Source: an uncultured Bacteroidota bacterium
GTDB lineage: Bacteria > Bacteroidota > Bacteroidia > Bacteroidales > P3
Direction: 5' to 3'
Length of the DNA: 8,220 nucleotides
Assembly (NCBI GenBank): GCA_902766265.1
Contig: CACXCY010000168.1
Location: 1-8,220, forward strand
Shown: positions 1-6,430 of the stretch, piece after piece
Numbering within the stretch: position 1 is the first letter of the stretch
Layout of the letters: every line of letters begins with the position of its first letter
Program-made: the position numbers and the translations under genes
Notes under the pieces: model-generated
Seen by the model: only the letters and a program-made list of their open reading frames with translations
What the model was told of the DNA's origin: nothing
Database searches by the model: none

Positions 1-105
1 CAAAGAGTTACAAACAAGATGATGCGTATTTTCATTGGTATATTGTTTTTTTATATCAGTGTTATTGATATCTTCATTTTGTGGCAGGACGCTGCAAATA
101 TATAA
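1..105 (+). CDS. Possible C-terminal end of a membrane protein (partial)
   Basis: The first plus-strand reading frame is open from the window edge to a TAA at 103-105, giving 34 residues. The stretch after two adjacent methionines is strongly hydrophobic and reads like a terminal membrane helix (RIFIGILFFYISVIDIFILW), followed by a short polar tail. No family is recognisable from so little sequence. If real, the gene lies mostly outside the window and converges on the minus-strand operon ending at 305. Frame 3 is also open for about 65 bases, and the region is AT-rich, so chance is a serious alternative. Confidence 0.3.
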   Translation, partial: QRVTNKMMRIFIGILFFYISVIDIFILWQDAANI

Positions 106-304
106 ACTTTTTTAATCGTAATAAAAAAAACTTATAAGAATTTTTAATTATACTATAAAATTGTTATGCTTTTGGCTGGTTGGAATACTGTTGTTACTCC
201 CCGTAAGAAGAGGGGAGTTGTCACATGATGGGGGGATTTGGGACGTGGGGAAGAGGTGCATTGCGAGTAGGATGGTGTCGATGGGTGGTAGATTAGGGAA
301 TGGG
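106..304. other. Intergenic region between convergent transcription units
   Basis: This stretch of about 200 bases contains no gene I can support. The left part (106-160) is very AT-rich, with several A and T runs. The right part (161-304) has a base composition nearer to that of the genes and holds a hairpin at 196-218. No tRNA, repeat array or promoter box of the TAnnTTTG type was seen on either strand. Confidence 0.6.
196..218. terminator. Hairpin downstream of the operon, possible terminator
   Basis: ACTCCCC at 196-202 is perfectly complementary to GGGGAGT at 212-218, giving a 7-bp GC-rich stem with a 9-base loop. It lies about 90 bases past the stop of the last minus-strand gene and between two apparently convergent units, which is where a bidirectional terminator would be expected. 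Neither strand has a T run directly after the stem, so it is not a classic intrinsic terminator. It may simply be a stable 3' end structure. Confidence 0.35.
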
Positions 305-883
305 TCATAGGAGACCGATGGTTTTCATCATTTCCTGGTAATACTCGGCTTTTTTCGTCAGGGGCATGGGGTAGGCGCGGGAGGAGGAGGGCATGCGCCA
401 GAGACGCATGGGGCGTCCATTGATGACAAACTCGTTGCTGGTGCCCATCGCAGGGACGGGGACGCCATAGTCCTCGGTCAGCACCGAGAAGCTCTTCTGT
501 CCGGTGCAGACAATATCGTGGCACTGCGGTATCTGCTCCAATAGGGCTGAAATGTCGGTCTTCTCGACAATCTGCAGGTCTTTGTCGGAGGCGTTGCCGC
601 TCAGACGCCGGACGGCGCAGGCGGTGTCGTAGATGGCGATGCCGCGTGCCGTGAGCAGCGCTTTGATGTCCTCCATGCGGAAGGTCTTGTTCGGAGCATC
701 CACCAACCGCTGCGAATCGCCGTAGAACACCAGTCCGAAAATCTCCCACATCATATTGGTGCGGTTGGGATAGAAGAAATCCATACACCACCGTTTCTTC
801 GGCGGCGGGAAGCTGCCGAGCATCAGCAGCCGCGCGTTCGGCGGCAGAAAAGGTTGCAGTGGGTGATGTTCAATCTCTACCAT
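305..883 (-). CDS. Uracil/hypoxanthine-DNA glycosylase superfamily protein
   Basis: This 192-residue protein probably excises a deaminated base (uracil, hypoxanthine or a mismatched base) from DNA. It has the family's N-terminal signature MLGSFPPP at 21-28, followed by RWCMDFFYPN (31-40), and the C-terminal DNA-binding motif RMPSSSRAY around 163-171 ahead of a lysine-rich helix. These spacings resemble the Mug-like/family-6 (deoxyinosine glycosylase) branch more than classical Ung, although I cannot assign the exact substrate. An open frame extends 31 codons further upstream, but the start at 883 is preferred. It begins the conserved region, and its ATG shares one base with the stop of the preceding deacylase gene (TGATG), which suggests translational coupling. 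It is the last gene of the operon. Its role in DNA repair has no obvious link to the redox genes upstream. Confidence 0.82.
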   Translation of the reverse strand: MVEIEHHPLQPFLPPNARLLMLGSFPPPKKRWCMDFFYPNRTNMMWEIFGLVFYGDSQRLVDAPNKTFRMEDIKALLTARGIAIYDTACAVRRLSGNASDKDLQIVEKTDISALLEQIPQCHDIVCTGQKSFSVLTEDYGVPVPAMGTSNEFVINGRPMRLWRMPSSSRAYPMPLTKKAEYYQEMMKTIGLL

Positions 884-1368
884 CAGACGATAAGGTCGGC
901 GAGGGTTCCCTTGGCGGCATGGAGCAGGTCGGCAGGGGCGAGATGGAACTGAAGTCCGCGCTGGCCGGCACTGCAATAGACGCTCTCGTGGTCCATCAGC
1001 GTCTGGTGAAAGTAAGTGGGCAGCGGTTTCTTCATGCCGATGGGCGAACAGCCGCCACGGATGTAGCCCGTCAGTGGCAGCAGCTCCTTGACGTGTATCA
1101 TCTCTACCTTCTTGTTGCCCGTCACCTTGGCGGCTTTCTTCAGATCCACCTCTTCGGCACCGGGGATAACGCAGACGAACAGGCCGGTCTTGTCGCCACG
1201 CAGCACCAGCGTCTTGAACAGCCGTTCGATGGGTTGTCCCAGCTGTTGGGCGATATGTGTGGCACCGAGGTCGTTCTCGTCCACCTCGTAGGGGATGAGC
1301 TCGTAGTCAATCTTCAGCTGGTCGAGCAGCCGTGCCGCATTCGTTTTCTTGGTGTTCTTGTCGGCCAT
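883..1368 (-). CDS. ybaK: YbaK/EbsC-family Cys-tRNA(Pro) deacylase
   Basis: This 161-residue cytoplasmic protein belongs to the YbaK family, which hydrolyses Cys-tRNA(Pro) mischarged by prolyl-tRNA synthetase. The length is normal for the family. Visible hallmarks are the substrate-contacting lysine in RLFKTLV (Lys52), the central VIPGAEEVDLKKAAK segment around 68-82, the glycine-rich TGYIRGGCSPIG loop (about 100-111) and the CSAGQRG motif near 132-138. The ATG lies 2 bp after the stop of the HdrA-like gene, and the gene's TGA overlaps the start of the downstream glycosylase. It is therefore co-transcribed with both, though nothing suggests a functional tie to the electron-transfer genes. The family call is firm, and the exact tRNA specificity is inferred from the family. 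Confidence 0.93.
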   Translation of the reverse strand: MADKNTKKTNAARLLDQLKIDYELIPYEVDENDLGATHIAQQLGQPIERLFKTLVLRGDKTGLFVCVIPGAEEVDLKKAAKVTGNKKVEMIHVKELLPLTGYIRGGCSPIGMKKPLPTYFHQTLMDHESVYCSAGQRGLQFHLAPADLLHAAKGTLADLIV

Positions 1369-1370
1369 AA

Positions 1371-2441
1371 TTAGGAATCTAGCATGGCCAGTGCGGCTGC
1401 ACGGGCGTCGTTGACGGAGTCGGTGAGCGACATGGGGCGTTTGCAGGTGCCTGCGGCGTAGAGGTCTTTGTGGGAGGTAAGGTTGTCCTGAAGGTGTGGG
1501 TCGATGGTGTGGATGAAACCGTAGTCGCCACAGATGTTGCAGGAATGCCCTATCTGGCGAGTGCCTTCGCTAGCTTCCATACCCACCATGAGCACCAGCA
1601 GGTCGGTGGTCATCTTCATGGGCAACCCCATCAGGGTGTCTTCGGCCTTAATCTGCACGCGTCCGTCGAAGGTGCCAGAAGCTTCAGAGATGCGTCCACG
1701 CACAAAGCGCACACCATAGGTCTCTTGCGACTGGCGGTACATCTCCTCGAATCCCTGACCCCACATACGGAGGTCCATGTAGAATACAAAAACATCGGTG
1801 TTGGGCAGCAGCTTCTTGACCTCGATGGCCTGCTTCACGGCGGTGACGCAACACACCTTGGAGCAGTAGTGGTTGCCCGACTTCTCGTCGCGCGACCCTA
1901 CGCACTGGAGAAATACGATGCGTCTCGGTGGGCGCCGTATCATTAAAAAAAAAAGCTTGTGGCGTATCATTTTCTCCATCTCGATGGAGGTATGGATACC
2001 TTTGTAGATGCCATAACCCAGTTCCTCTTTGCGGTGGGCGTCGAATGGCGTGTAGCCCGTGGTGACAAGGACTTTGTTGGCAAAATAGGTATGTCCCTTG
2101 GCATCGGTGAGTTTCCACTCGCTGGGAATGGCAAACGACGACTGGGGCATGGTGGCGGCATAGTCGCCGTAGGATTCCACGGTGCCGGTGAGCGCCACGC
2201 GGCTGAGGTCGGTAATCTCGGTGTCGTAGAGGACGGTGATGAGCTCGTTCTGCAGTTTCTTGTCCAATGTCTGCACCATCTCGTCGGCAGGTGCGAAGTT
2301 GGGAAACAGGAAGGCCTTGTCGGCAATATTCTTAAGTGGCGACGGCGCTTTTTCGAACAGGGTGACTTCTTTGCCGTGGGCGGCAAGCACCGAGGCGGCT
2401 TCTATGCCGGCGGGACCGGCTCCTATGATGGCGTATTTCAT
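1371..2441 (-). CDS. HdrA-like FAD/iron-sulfur protein, short (QmoA-like) form
   Basis: This 356-residue flavoprotein belongs to the heterodisulfide reductase subunit A family, which passes electrons between a donor and HdrB/HdrC partners. It opens with a dinucleotide-binding GAGPAG (7-12). It carries the family's cysteine signature: Cys180 in QCVGSRD, then Cys193, Cys197 and Cys198 in YCSKVCC. It closes with the FAD-contacting segment LYAAGTCKRPMSLTDS (327-342). It lacks the N-terminal extension and ferredoxin domains of methanogen HdrA (about 650 residues), so its architecture is closer to QmoA. The start is the ATG at 2441; a TTG three codons upstream would leave the Rossmann motif less tightly placed. 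Residues about 163-173 are encoded by adapter and poly-A sequence (1923-1954) and are not native. The frame happens to stay open, so the gene is probably intact in the organism. It follows the HdrB-like gene by 46 bp. Confidence 0.85.
   Translation of the reverse strand: MKYAIIGAGPAGIEAASVLAAHGKEVTLFEKAPSPLKNIADKAFLFPNFAPADEMVQTLDKKLQNELITVLYDTEITDLSRVALTGTVESYGDYAATMPQSSFAIPSEWKLTDAKGHTYFANKVLVTTGYTPFDAHRKEELGYGIYKGIHTSIEMEKMIRHKLFFLMIRRPPRRIVFLQCVGSRDEKSGNHYCSKVCCVTAVKQAIEVKKLLPNTDVFVFYMDLRMWGQGFEEMYRQSQETYGVRFVRGRISEASGTFDGRVQIKAEDTLMGLPMKMTTDLLVLMVGMEASEGTRQIGHSCNICGDYGFIHTIDPHLQDNLTSHKDLYAAGTCKRPMSLTDSVNDARAAALAMLDS
1923..1954. other. Illumina P5 adapter remnant plus poly-A (assembly artefact)
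   Basis: Positions 1923-1944 match the reverse complement of the end of the Illumina P5 adapter at 21 of 22 bases (mismatch at 1932, G for T), and ten A's follow directly (1945-1954). This is the signature of a read running through a short insert, past the adapter and off the template. On the minus strand it translates to the well-known contaminant peptide FFLMIRRPPR inside the HdrA-like protein; the neighbouring frame gives FFFNDTA. The 9-mer CGTATCATT occurs both in the adapter (1936-1944) and in the flanking gene (1963-1971), which may have helped the false join. The native bases here are unknown. Confidence 0.93.
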
Positions 2442-2487
2442 GATGTTCAATATTTGATGTTGCGGTTGGCTGAGTGATTGAGTTTTG

Positions 2488-3543
2488 TCACACCCGCAGG
2501 CATTCGGGTTTCAGTGGTCGGGGCAGTATCCGGCCGGAGATGCCTTTGTATTTCTCGTCGGGATTGTAGCGTATGCCTATCTTGTCGAGGAGTCGTTCGC
2601 ATTGCACTTGGTGTATCTGCAGTCCGAGCGTCCAGGGGTCGTAGCCCAGCAGTAGTCCGGTCATCTCCTCGTAGGTGAGCACCGGTATGCCGTAGCCCTC
2701 CTTGTCGAAAGTCTTGTGTTCCATTTCGGCGATGGTATATTGCCATTTGTCCATAAACATGGAGCATCCCGGGCAGTTGGTGACAATGAAGTCGGGTTCA
2801 TAGGGTTCCATGCTCTGGAATTTCTTCTTGGTGTTGGCAATGGAGTAACCGCGGTTCTCCTGCACCAGATACTGTCGGAATCCGAAGCCGCAGCAGTGTC
2901 GGCGTTCGGGGTAGTCCACCACCTCGCCGCCCCAGGCCTCTATCATGCCGGCCAGGACGTAGGGGAATTCGGCGTTGCCGATACCGCGTTCAGGGAAAAT
3001 CTTGGCATAGTGGCATCCGATGTGCTCCACCACGCGCAGCGGTTTGCCTGTGAAACGGTTTACCAGCTGGTATTTCATGCGGGGTTTCAGATCGAAGCGG
3101 AACTTATAGATGATGTCGCTCGGATGCGCAATATTCGCCGGCACCTCAAACTCACGTTTGCAGGCATCCCACAGATATTGTCGGGCTTTCTCCTTGAGTT
3201 CGGGGTTGTGTTCCCATTTGACCGTCATCTCGGTAAAGATGCCGAACGAGGTGACGCACGAGGGCACGTAGTTCTCGTAGCCGCACTCCTTCATCAGCGA
3301 GAAAAGGCGCGCCACGATGGTCATGGTCGTCTCCAACGGCACCACATCGGAATGGTAGCCGATGCCGGTGCAGGTGTGCTGGTGGGGGTTGTCGCAGATG
3401 TCCTTGCCCAGTTCTTCGCGCAGTATCTTCAGAAAGGCCGCCTCCGAGCCGGGAAAGAAAGTTTGCCGGATACAACTGCGCTCATAGAAGTAGCGATCGT
3501 CGGCAATGTCCTTCTGATATTCGTTCCAGTAACGTTTCTGCAT
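2488..3543 (-). CDS. HdrB-like CCG-domain protein with degenerate first CCG domain
   Basis: This 351-residue soluble protein is of the HdrB/CCG family, whose cysteines bind the non-cubane [4Fe-4S] clusters that cleave disulfides in HdrB. The C-terminal CCG domain is complete: Cys177 in GCHYAK, Cys217-Cys218 in HCCGFG and CPGC at 257-260. The N-terminal copy is worn down: the usual 'PGC' is PGS (Ser33), the 'CCG' is CTG (Cys58), and the final CxxC is CVTS with only Cys96 left. At most one normal catalytic cluster is therefore expected. The protein is longer than methanogen HdrB (about 290-300), with an extra C-terminal region after about 300 that is rich in basic and proline residues. The ATG lies 11 bp after the stop of the beta-barrel gene, and the HdrA-like gene follows, consistent with an A-B partnership. 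Its substrate is unknown. Confidence 0.82.
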   Translation of the reverse strand: MQKRYWNEYQKDIADDRYFYERSCIRQTFFPGSEAAFLKILREELGKDICDNPHQHTCTGIGYHSDVVPLETTMTIVARLFSLMKECGYENYVPSCVTSFGIFTEMTVKWEHNPELKEKARQYLWDACKREFEVPANIAHPSDIIYKFRFDLKPRMKYQLVNRFTGKPLRVVEHIGCHYAKIFPERGIGNAEFPYVLAGMIEAWGGEVVDYPERRHCCGFGFRQYLVQENRGYSIANTKKKFQSMEPYEPDFIVTNCPGCSMFMDKWQYTIAEMEHKTFDKEGYGIPVLTYEEMTGLLLGYDPWTLGLQIHQVQCERLLDKIGIRYNPDEKYKGISGRILPRPLKPECLRV

Positions 3544-3554
3544 AGCTAAGGGTA

Positions 3555-4259
3555 TTAAAACAGTCCGCCGACGGTGAGTCGGAGGCCGGTGTAGAACAAG
3601 TTTCTGTTTTTGGTGGCCTCTAGCACGGTCGATGCGGTGTTGTCTTCGTTGGGGAGTATGAAATCGCCGTCAACGACGGGGGTATAGCTGGCATAAGAGA
3701 CGACAACATCGAGGCGGTAGTAGAAGATGTCCTCGGGCTTGTAGGATAGTCCTACACAGCACTCAAGATTGCGACCTTTGCGTGTGCCGCCGTGCCAGAG
3801 ACGCCCTTTGTGGTAGAAGTCGCTCTCCACATCAAAATATCCATAGGTGATTGACGGGGAGAGAAACAGCGTCGGATTCAGCGGAATATCGTACCTTCCG
3901 TGCAGTCCTATCGTGGCGGCCCCTATCTCCTCCGAGAACAGCATGTAGTGTTTGATCATGGCGTTTATTCTGCCTCCGATGGTGACCTGTTTCCAATGGA
4001 AGCCAATCATGATGTCGAAGTTGGGTATGGCGGTGGCGTAGCGGCAGTCCTCAAAGCAGGACAGGTTGTCGTTCGCATAGTTGAAGCCCAGTCCCATGGA
4101 GACGTCGCCATAGACGTTGCGCACCTCCTGTGCCGTCGTGCTGCCTGATAAGGCGAGCAGGAGAGTGGCCAGAACGGCGGCAAGGCGGGAGCGCGAGGAG
4201 CGGAAAAGAGGTGTATTGTTCATCTTTCGCATAATTATCTGGATTTGTCTTGCATTCAT
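3555..4259 (-). CDS. Predicted small outer-membrane beta-barrel protein
   Basis: This 234-residue exported protein has no family I can name. A basic stretch (RSSRSR, 20-25) and a hydrophobic core (LAAVLATLLLALSG, 26-39) form a signal peptide, with likely cleavage near TTA-QE (43-45). The rest alternates polar and hydrophobic residues with many aromatics, has no further membrane helix, and ends in TGLRLTVGGLF. That terminal Phe after alternating hydrophobics resembles the beta-signal of outer-membrane barrels. The mature part has four cysteines: Cys68, Cys72, Cys167 and Cys168. The first ATG overlaps the TGA of the membrane Fe-S subunit by 4 bp (ATGA), supporting translational coupling. An internal Met13 (4223) gives a tidier signal peptide and is an alternative start. 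Its location between subunits of a redox complex is odd. A porin-like or structural envelope role is only inferred. Confidence 0.62.
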   Translation of the reverse strand: MNARQIQIIMRKMNNTPLFRSSRSRLAAVLATLLLALSGSTTAQEVRNVYGDVSMGLGFNYANDNLSCFEDCRYATAIPNFDIMIGFHWKQVTIGGRINAMIKHYMLFSEEIGAATIGLHGRYDIPLNPTLFLSPSITYGYFDVESDFYHKGRLWHGGTRKGRNLECCVGLSYKPEDIFYYRLDVVVSYASYTPVVDGDFILPNEDNTASTVLEATKNRNLFYTGLRLTVGGLF

Positions 4260-6058
4260 GATATCAGGTTTTCTGCAACGATTTCGGCCACATCCTCGAC
4301 GGGGAACTCCTCGGCGCGGGTGAAGGCCTTCTTGCAGGCGGGGCAGGCGGTGGCGATGACATCGGGGTTGGGTTGCCGCAGGTTCTCAAGGGCGGCGTTG
4401 CGTATCTTGCGTTGTTCCTCGGTGTCGAGGGTGGTGTTGCCGAGGTTGAAGCCACAGCAGCGGCTGTGTTCGCGTTCGTCCTTGGTCTTGAGCAGTGTCG
4501 AGGTGGCGTCCAGTATGCGTCGCGGCTCATCGTAGATGCCGCAGCCGCGCCCCAACTCGCAGGGGTCGTGGTAGGCCACGCGTCGGTCGCTCTTGCGCAG
4601 TTTGATGCGGCCGGCGGTGAGCAGGTAGTCGATATATTCGGTGTGGTGGAACACGGGGATGGGGAGGTGGTATTCCTCCTTGAACGAGCGGTAGCAGATG
4701 GGACATGAGGTGATGAGCATGGTGGCGCCGCTGTTCACGATGAGTTCGGTGTTCTTGCGTCTCAGTTCGTTGGCTTGTGTGGTGAATCCCTGTTGCAGCA
4801 GGGGGCGTCCGCAGCAGATGGAGCGGTCGCGGTCCATATACCAGTATTTCTGTCCGGCAGCTTGGAAGATGCGTTCCATGGCCTCGGTGGTGCCGGGGGT
4901 GAGGTGCGACATGCAGCCGCCGAAATAGGCCACACGCCCTATGGCGTTGAAGGGTTGCACGGTGTCCAGGTAGCTGTAGTTGCCGGAGGTGTCGATAGGG
5001 CGTTTGTTCTGGATTCGCACGTGGCGGCGCATCACGTTGAGGTCGATGTTGACGGGGCAGTCGGCCACGCAGCGGTCGCACATCAGGCAGTTCTCGGCGA
5101 TGGACACCTGTCGTTTCCTCCAGTCGTGATTGCGGATGCTCTGCAGCAGGTATACGCCTTGGATATTGGTGATGTCCAGCTCCTTGTTGATGGGGCATCC
5201 GTCGATGCAGATGCCGCAGCGCGAGCAGGCGTTGAGTTCGAACATGGTGTAGCCGCTTTTCTGGTCGGCGTTGTCGCGCACGCCCAGCTGGCGGAAGTAG
5301 ATGAGGAATATCTCGGTGAAGATGTGCATGTAGCGCGAGAAGGGCATCAGGGCGAAGAAGGTGCCCAGCGCTATGCTGTAGAGCAGCCAGCAGATGTATT
5401 CGAAGTAGGGGTCGGCGATGCCGATGCCGGCCATGCCGTTGCCCAGCCATTGTATCAGGAATCCGCCGTTGTGGTAGATGGCGCTGGTGGCTGTCTCGCT
5501 GAGCAGGCGGAGGGGGAAGATGCACCAGAGGGCGAACTTGGTCACGCGGTCCAGCGGCGTGTGGCGTGTGGTGCGTTTCATGCCCAGGGGGCGCGACCAG
5601 AGCTTCTTGAACACGGCCAGTGCCAGTCCGCTGAGCACATAGAGCAGCAGTGCGTCCATGATGTCGGCGAAGAGCGGTGCATCGGGGAACACGAGCAGGT
5701 TGTCCTCGTGGACGAAGTAGTTGTAGAAGATGGCCATCCAGAAGGGGTGTCCGTCGGGGAAGGCCAGCAGGGCCTGCACGAAGCCCACCACTATCAGCAG
5801 GAACCATCCGAAGGCCAGGCTGCGGTGCATGTAGCCCAGCAGCCAGTTCTTCTTGGCGATGCGCCAGTGGAGCAGTCCTTCGCGGAAGGCCTCCCAGATG
5901 GCGGGCAGGAATTTCCACGACCAGATGTTCTTGCGGATGATGGCTTGCTGCAGTTTGTCGAAGCGCTTGATCCATCGCCAGTACTTCAGCACGGAGAATC
6001 CCAGCAGCAGCAGGACGCCGGTGCAGAACGGTATTACATATATGGAGAAGTTGTTCAA
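4256..6058 (-). CDS. Membrane-bound HdrE-HdrD-type fusion: b-haem, two [4Fe-4S], two CCG domains
   Basis: This 600-residue inner-membrane oxidoreductase probably exchanges electrons with menaquinone. The N-terminal 255 residues hold about five hydrophobic segments (about 5-26, 78-100, 131-151, 172-195, 219-240) of HdrE/NarI type, with histidines that could ligate haem b (His78 and His245; also His117). Two ferredoxin motifs follow: Cys278/281/284/288 and Cys324/327/330/334. Two full CCG domains come next: Cys382, CC415-416, Cys452/455; and Cys500, CC534-535, Cys572/575. Their spacings fit the canonical CX31-39CCX35-36CXXC pattern. The order resembles HdrE-HdrD and mycobacterial EtfD-type fusions, but no ETF genes are present here. 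No ATG or GTG exists between the upstream stop and the first helix, so the start is the TTG at 6058-6056. It lies 33 bp after, and in the same frame as, the TAG of the small ferredoxin subunit. The function is well supported as electron transfer, but the partner is unknown. Confidence 0.86.
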   Translation of the reverse strand: MNNFSIYVIPFCTGVLLLLGFSVLKYWRWIKRFDKLQQAIIRKNIWSWKFLPAIWEAFREGLLHWRIAKKNWLLGYMHRSLAFGWFLLIVVGFVQALLAFPDGHPFWMAIFYNYFVHEDNLLVFPDAPLFADIMDALLLYVLSGLALAVFKKLWSRPLGMKRTTRHTPLDRVTKFALWCIFPLRLLSETATSAIYHNGGFLIQWLGNGMAGIGIADPYFEYICWLLYSIALGTFFALMPFSRYMHIFTEIFLIYFRQLGVRDNADQKSGYTMFELNACSRCGICIDGCPINKELDITNIQGVYLLQSIRNHDWRKRQVSIAENCLMCDRCVADCPVNIDLNVMRRHVRIQNKRPIDTSGNYSYLDTVQPFNAIGRVAYFGGCMSHLTPGTTEAMERIFQAAGQKYWYMDRDRSICCGRPLLQQGFTTQANELRRKNTELIVNSGATMLITSCPICYRSFKEEYHLPIPVFHHTEYIDYLLTAGRIKLRKSDRRVAYHDPCELGRGCGIYDEPRRILDATSTLLKTKDEREHSRCCGFNLGNTTLDTEEQRKIRNAALENLRQPNPDVIATACPACKKAFTRAEEFPVEDVAEIVAENLIS

Positions 6059-6091
6059 GGTGGCTGTTGTTTTAGTGTTCTTATGGTTGAA

Positions 6092-6430
6092 CTATGCGGG
6101 GTCTGTGTTGTTGAGCAGGCGGCGCATCTCGACGATGAGGGCGCGGGTGTTCACGCCGCGGGGGCACACCAGCAGGCATTTGCCGCAGAGCATGCAGCTT
6201 TGCAGCCGGCGGTCCAGGCCTTTGTACTGGCCGCGAGCGAACTGGGTGTGTATGCGGCGTATGTTGAAGTCGGTGAACAGTCCTGCCGTGCAGGCCGCCG
6301 TGCAGCCGCCGCAGCCGATGCAGAGCTTGTAGGAGGGCACGCGCTGCAGCAGCTCTTCGGCTTTGCCGAGGTTGGCGGTGTCGAGGTCCGTGGACCGTGT
6401 ATGTGCTATCGAGAATCCGAATTTATTCAT
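6092..6430 (-). CDS. Small HdrC-like 2x[4Fe-4S] ferredoxin subunit
   Basis: This 112-residue cytoplasmic iron-sulfur protein probably wires electrons between larger subunits. It has two four-cysteine sites: Cys37/40/43/47 (CIGCGGCTAAC) and Cys79/82/85/89 (CMLCGKCLLVCP). About 31 residues separate them, as in HdrC-type proteins rather than compact bacterial ferredoxins. The first motif lacks the proline that usually follows the last cysteine (CTAG instead of CP). It is shorter than methanogen HdrC (about 185 residues) and consists of little beyond the dicluster core. The start overlaps the preceding HdrC-like gene by 8 bp, and the stop is followed in the same frame by the membrane subunit, suggesting tight co-translation with both. 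The dicluster assignment is firm; the name HdrC is by analogy. Confidence 0.85.
   Translation of the reverse strand: MNKFGFSIAHTRSTDLDTANLGKAEELLQRVPSYKLCIGCGGCTAACTAGLFTDFNIRRIHTQFARGQYKGLDRRLQSCMLCGKCLLVCPRGVNTRALIVEMRRLLNNTDPA

Noticed and set aside
153..791. 212-codon minus-strand frame over the operon end
   Set aside because: It overlaps the glycosylase in another frame, has low-complexity Arg/His/Pro content and continues into the intergenic region without motifs.
1945..1954. A10 run in a coding region as a possible programmed slippage site or phase-variable tract
   Set aside because: It abuts the adapter match exactly where read-through poly-A is expected, so it is technical rather than biological.
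1936..1971. Nine-base direct repeat (CGTATCATT) suggesting a target-site duplication around an insertion
   Set aside because: One copy lies within the adapter sequence, and there are no inverted repeats or transposase, so a false assembly join explains it better.
4256..6058. Direct assignment of the membrane subunit as an ETF:menaquinone oxidoreductase (EtfD)
   Set aside because: The domain order is similar, but no etfA/etfB lie nearby and HdrA/B/C-like partners do, so an Hdr-type role is at least as likely. The name was left open.
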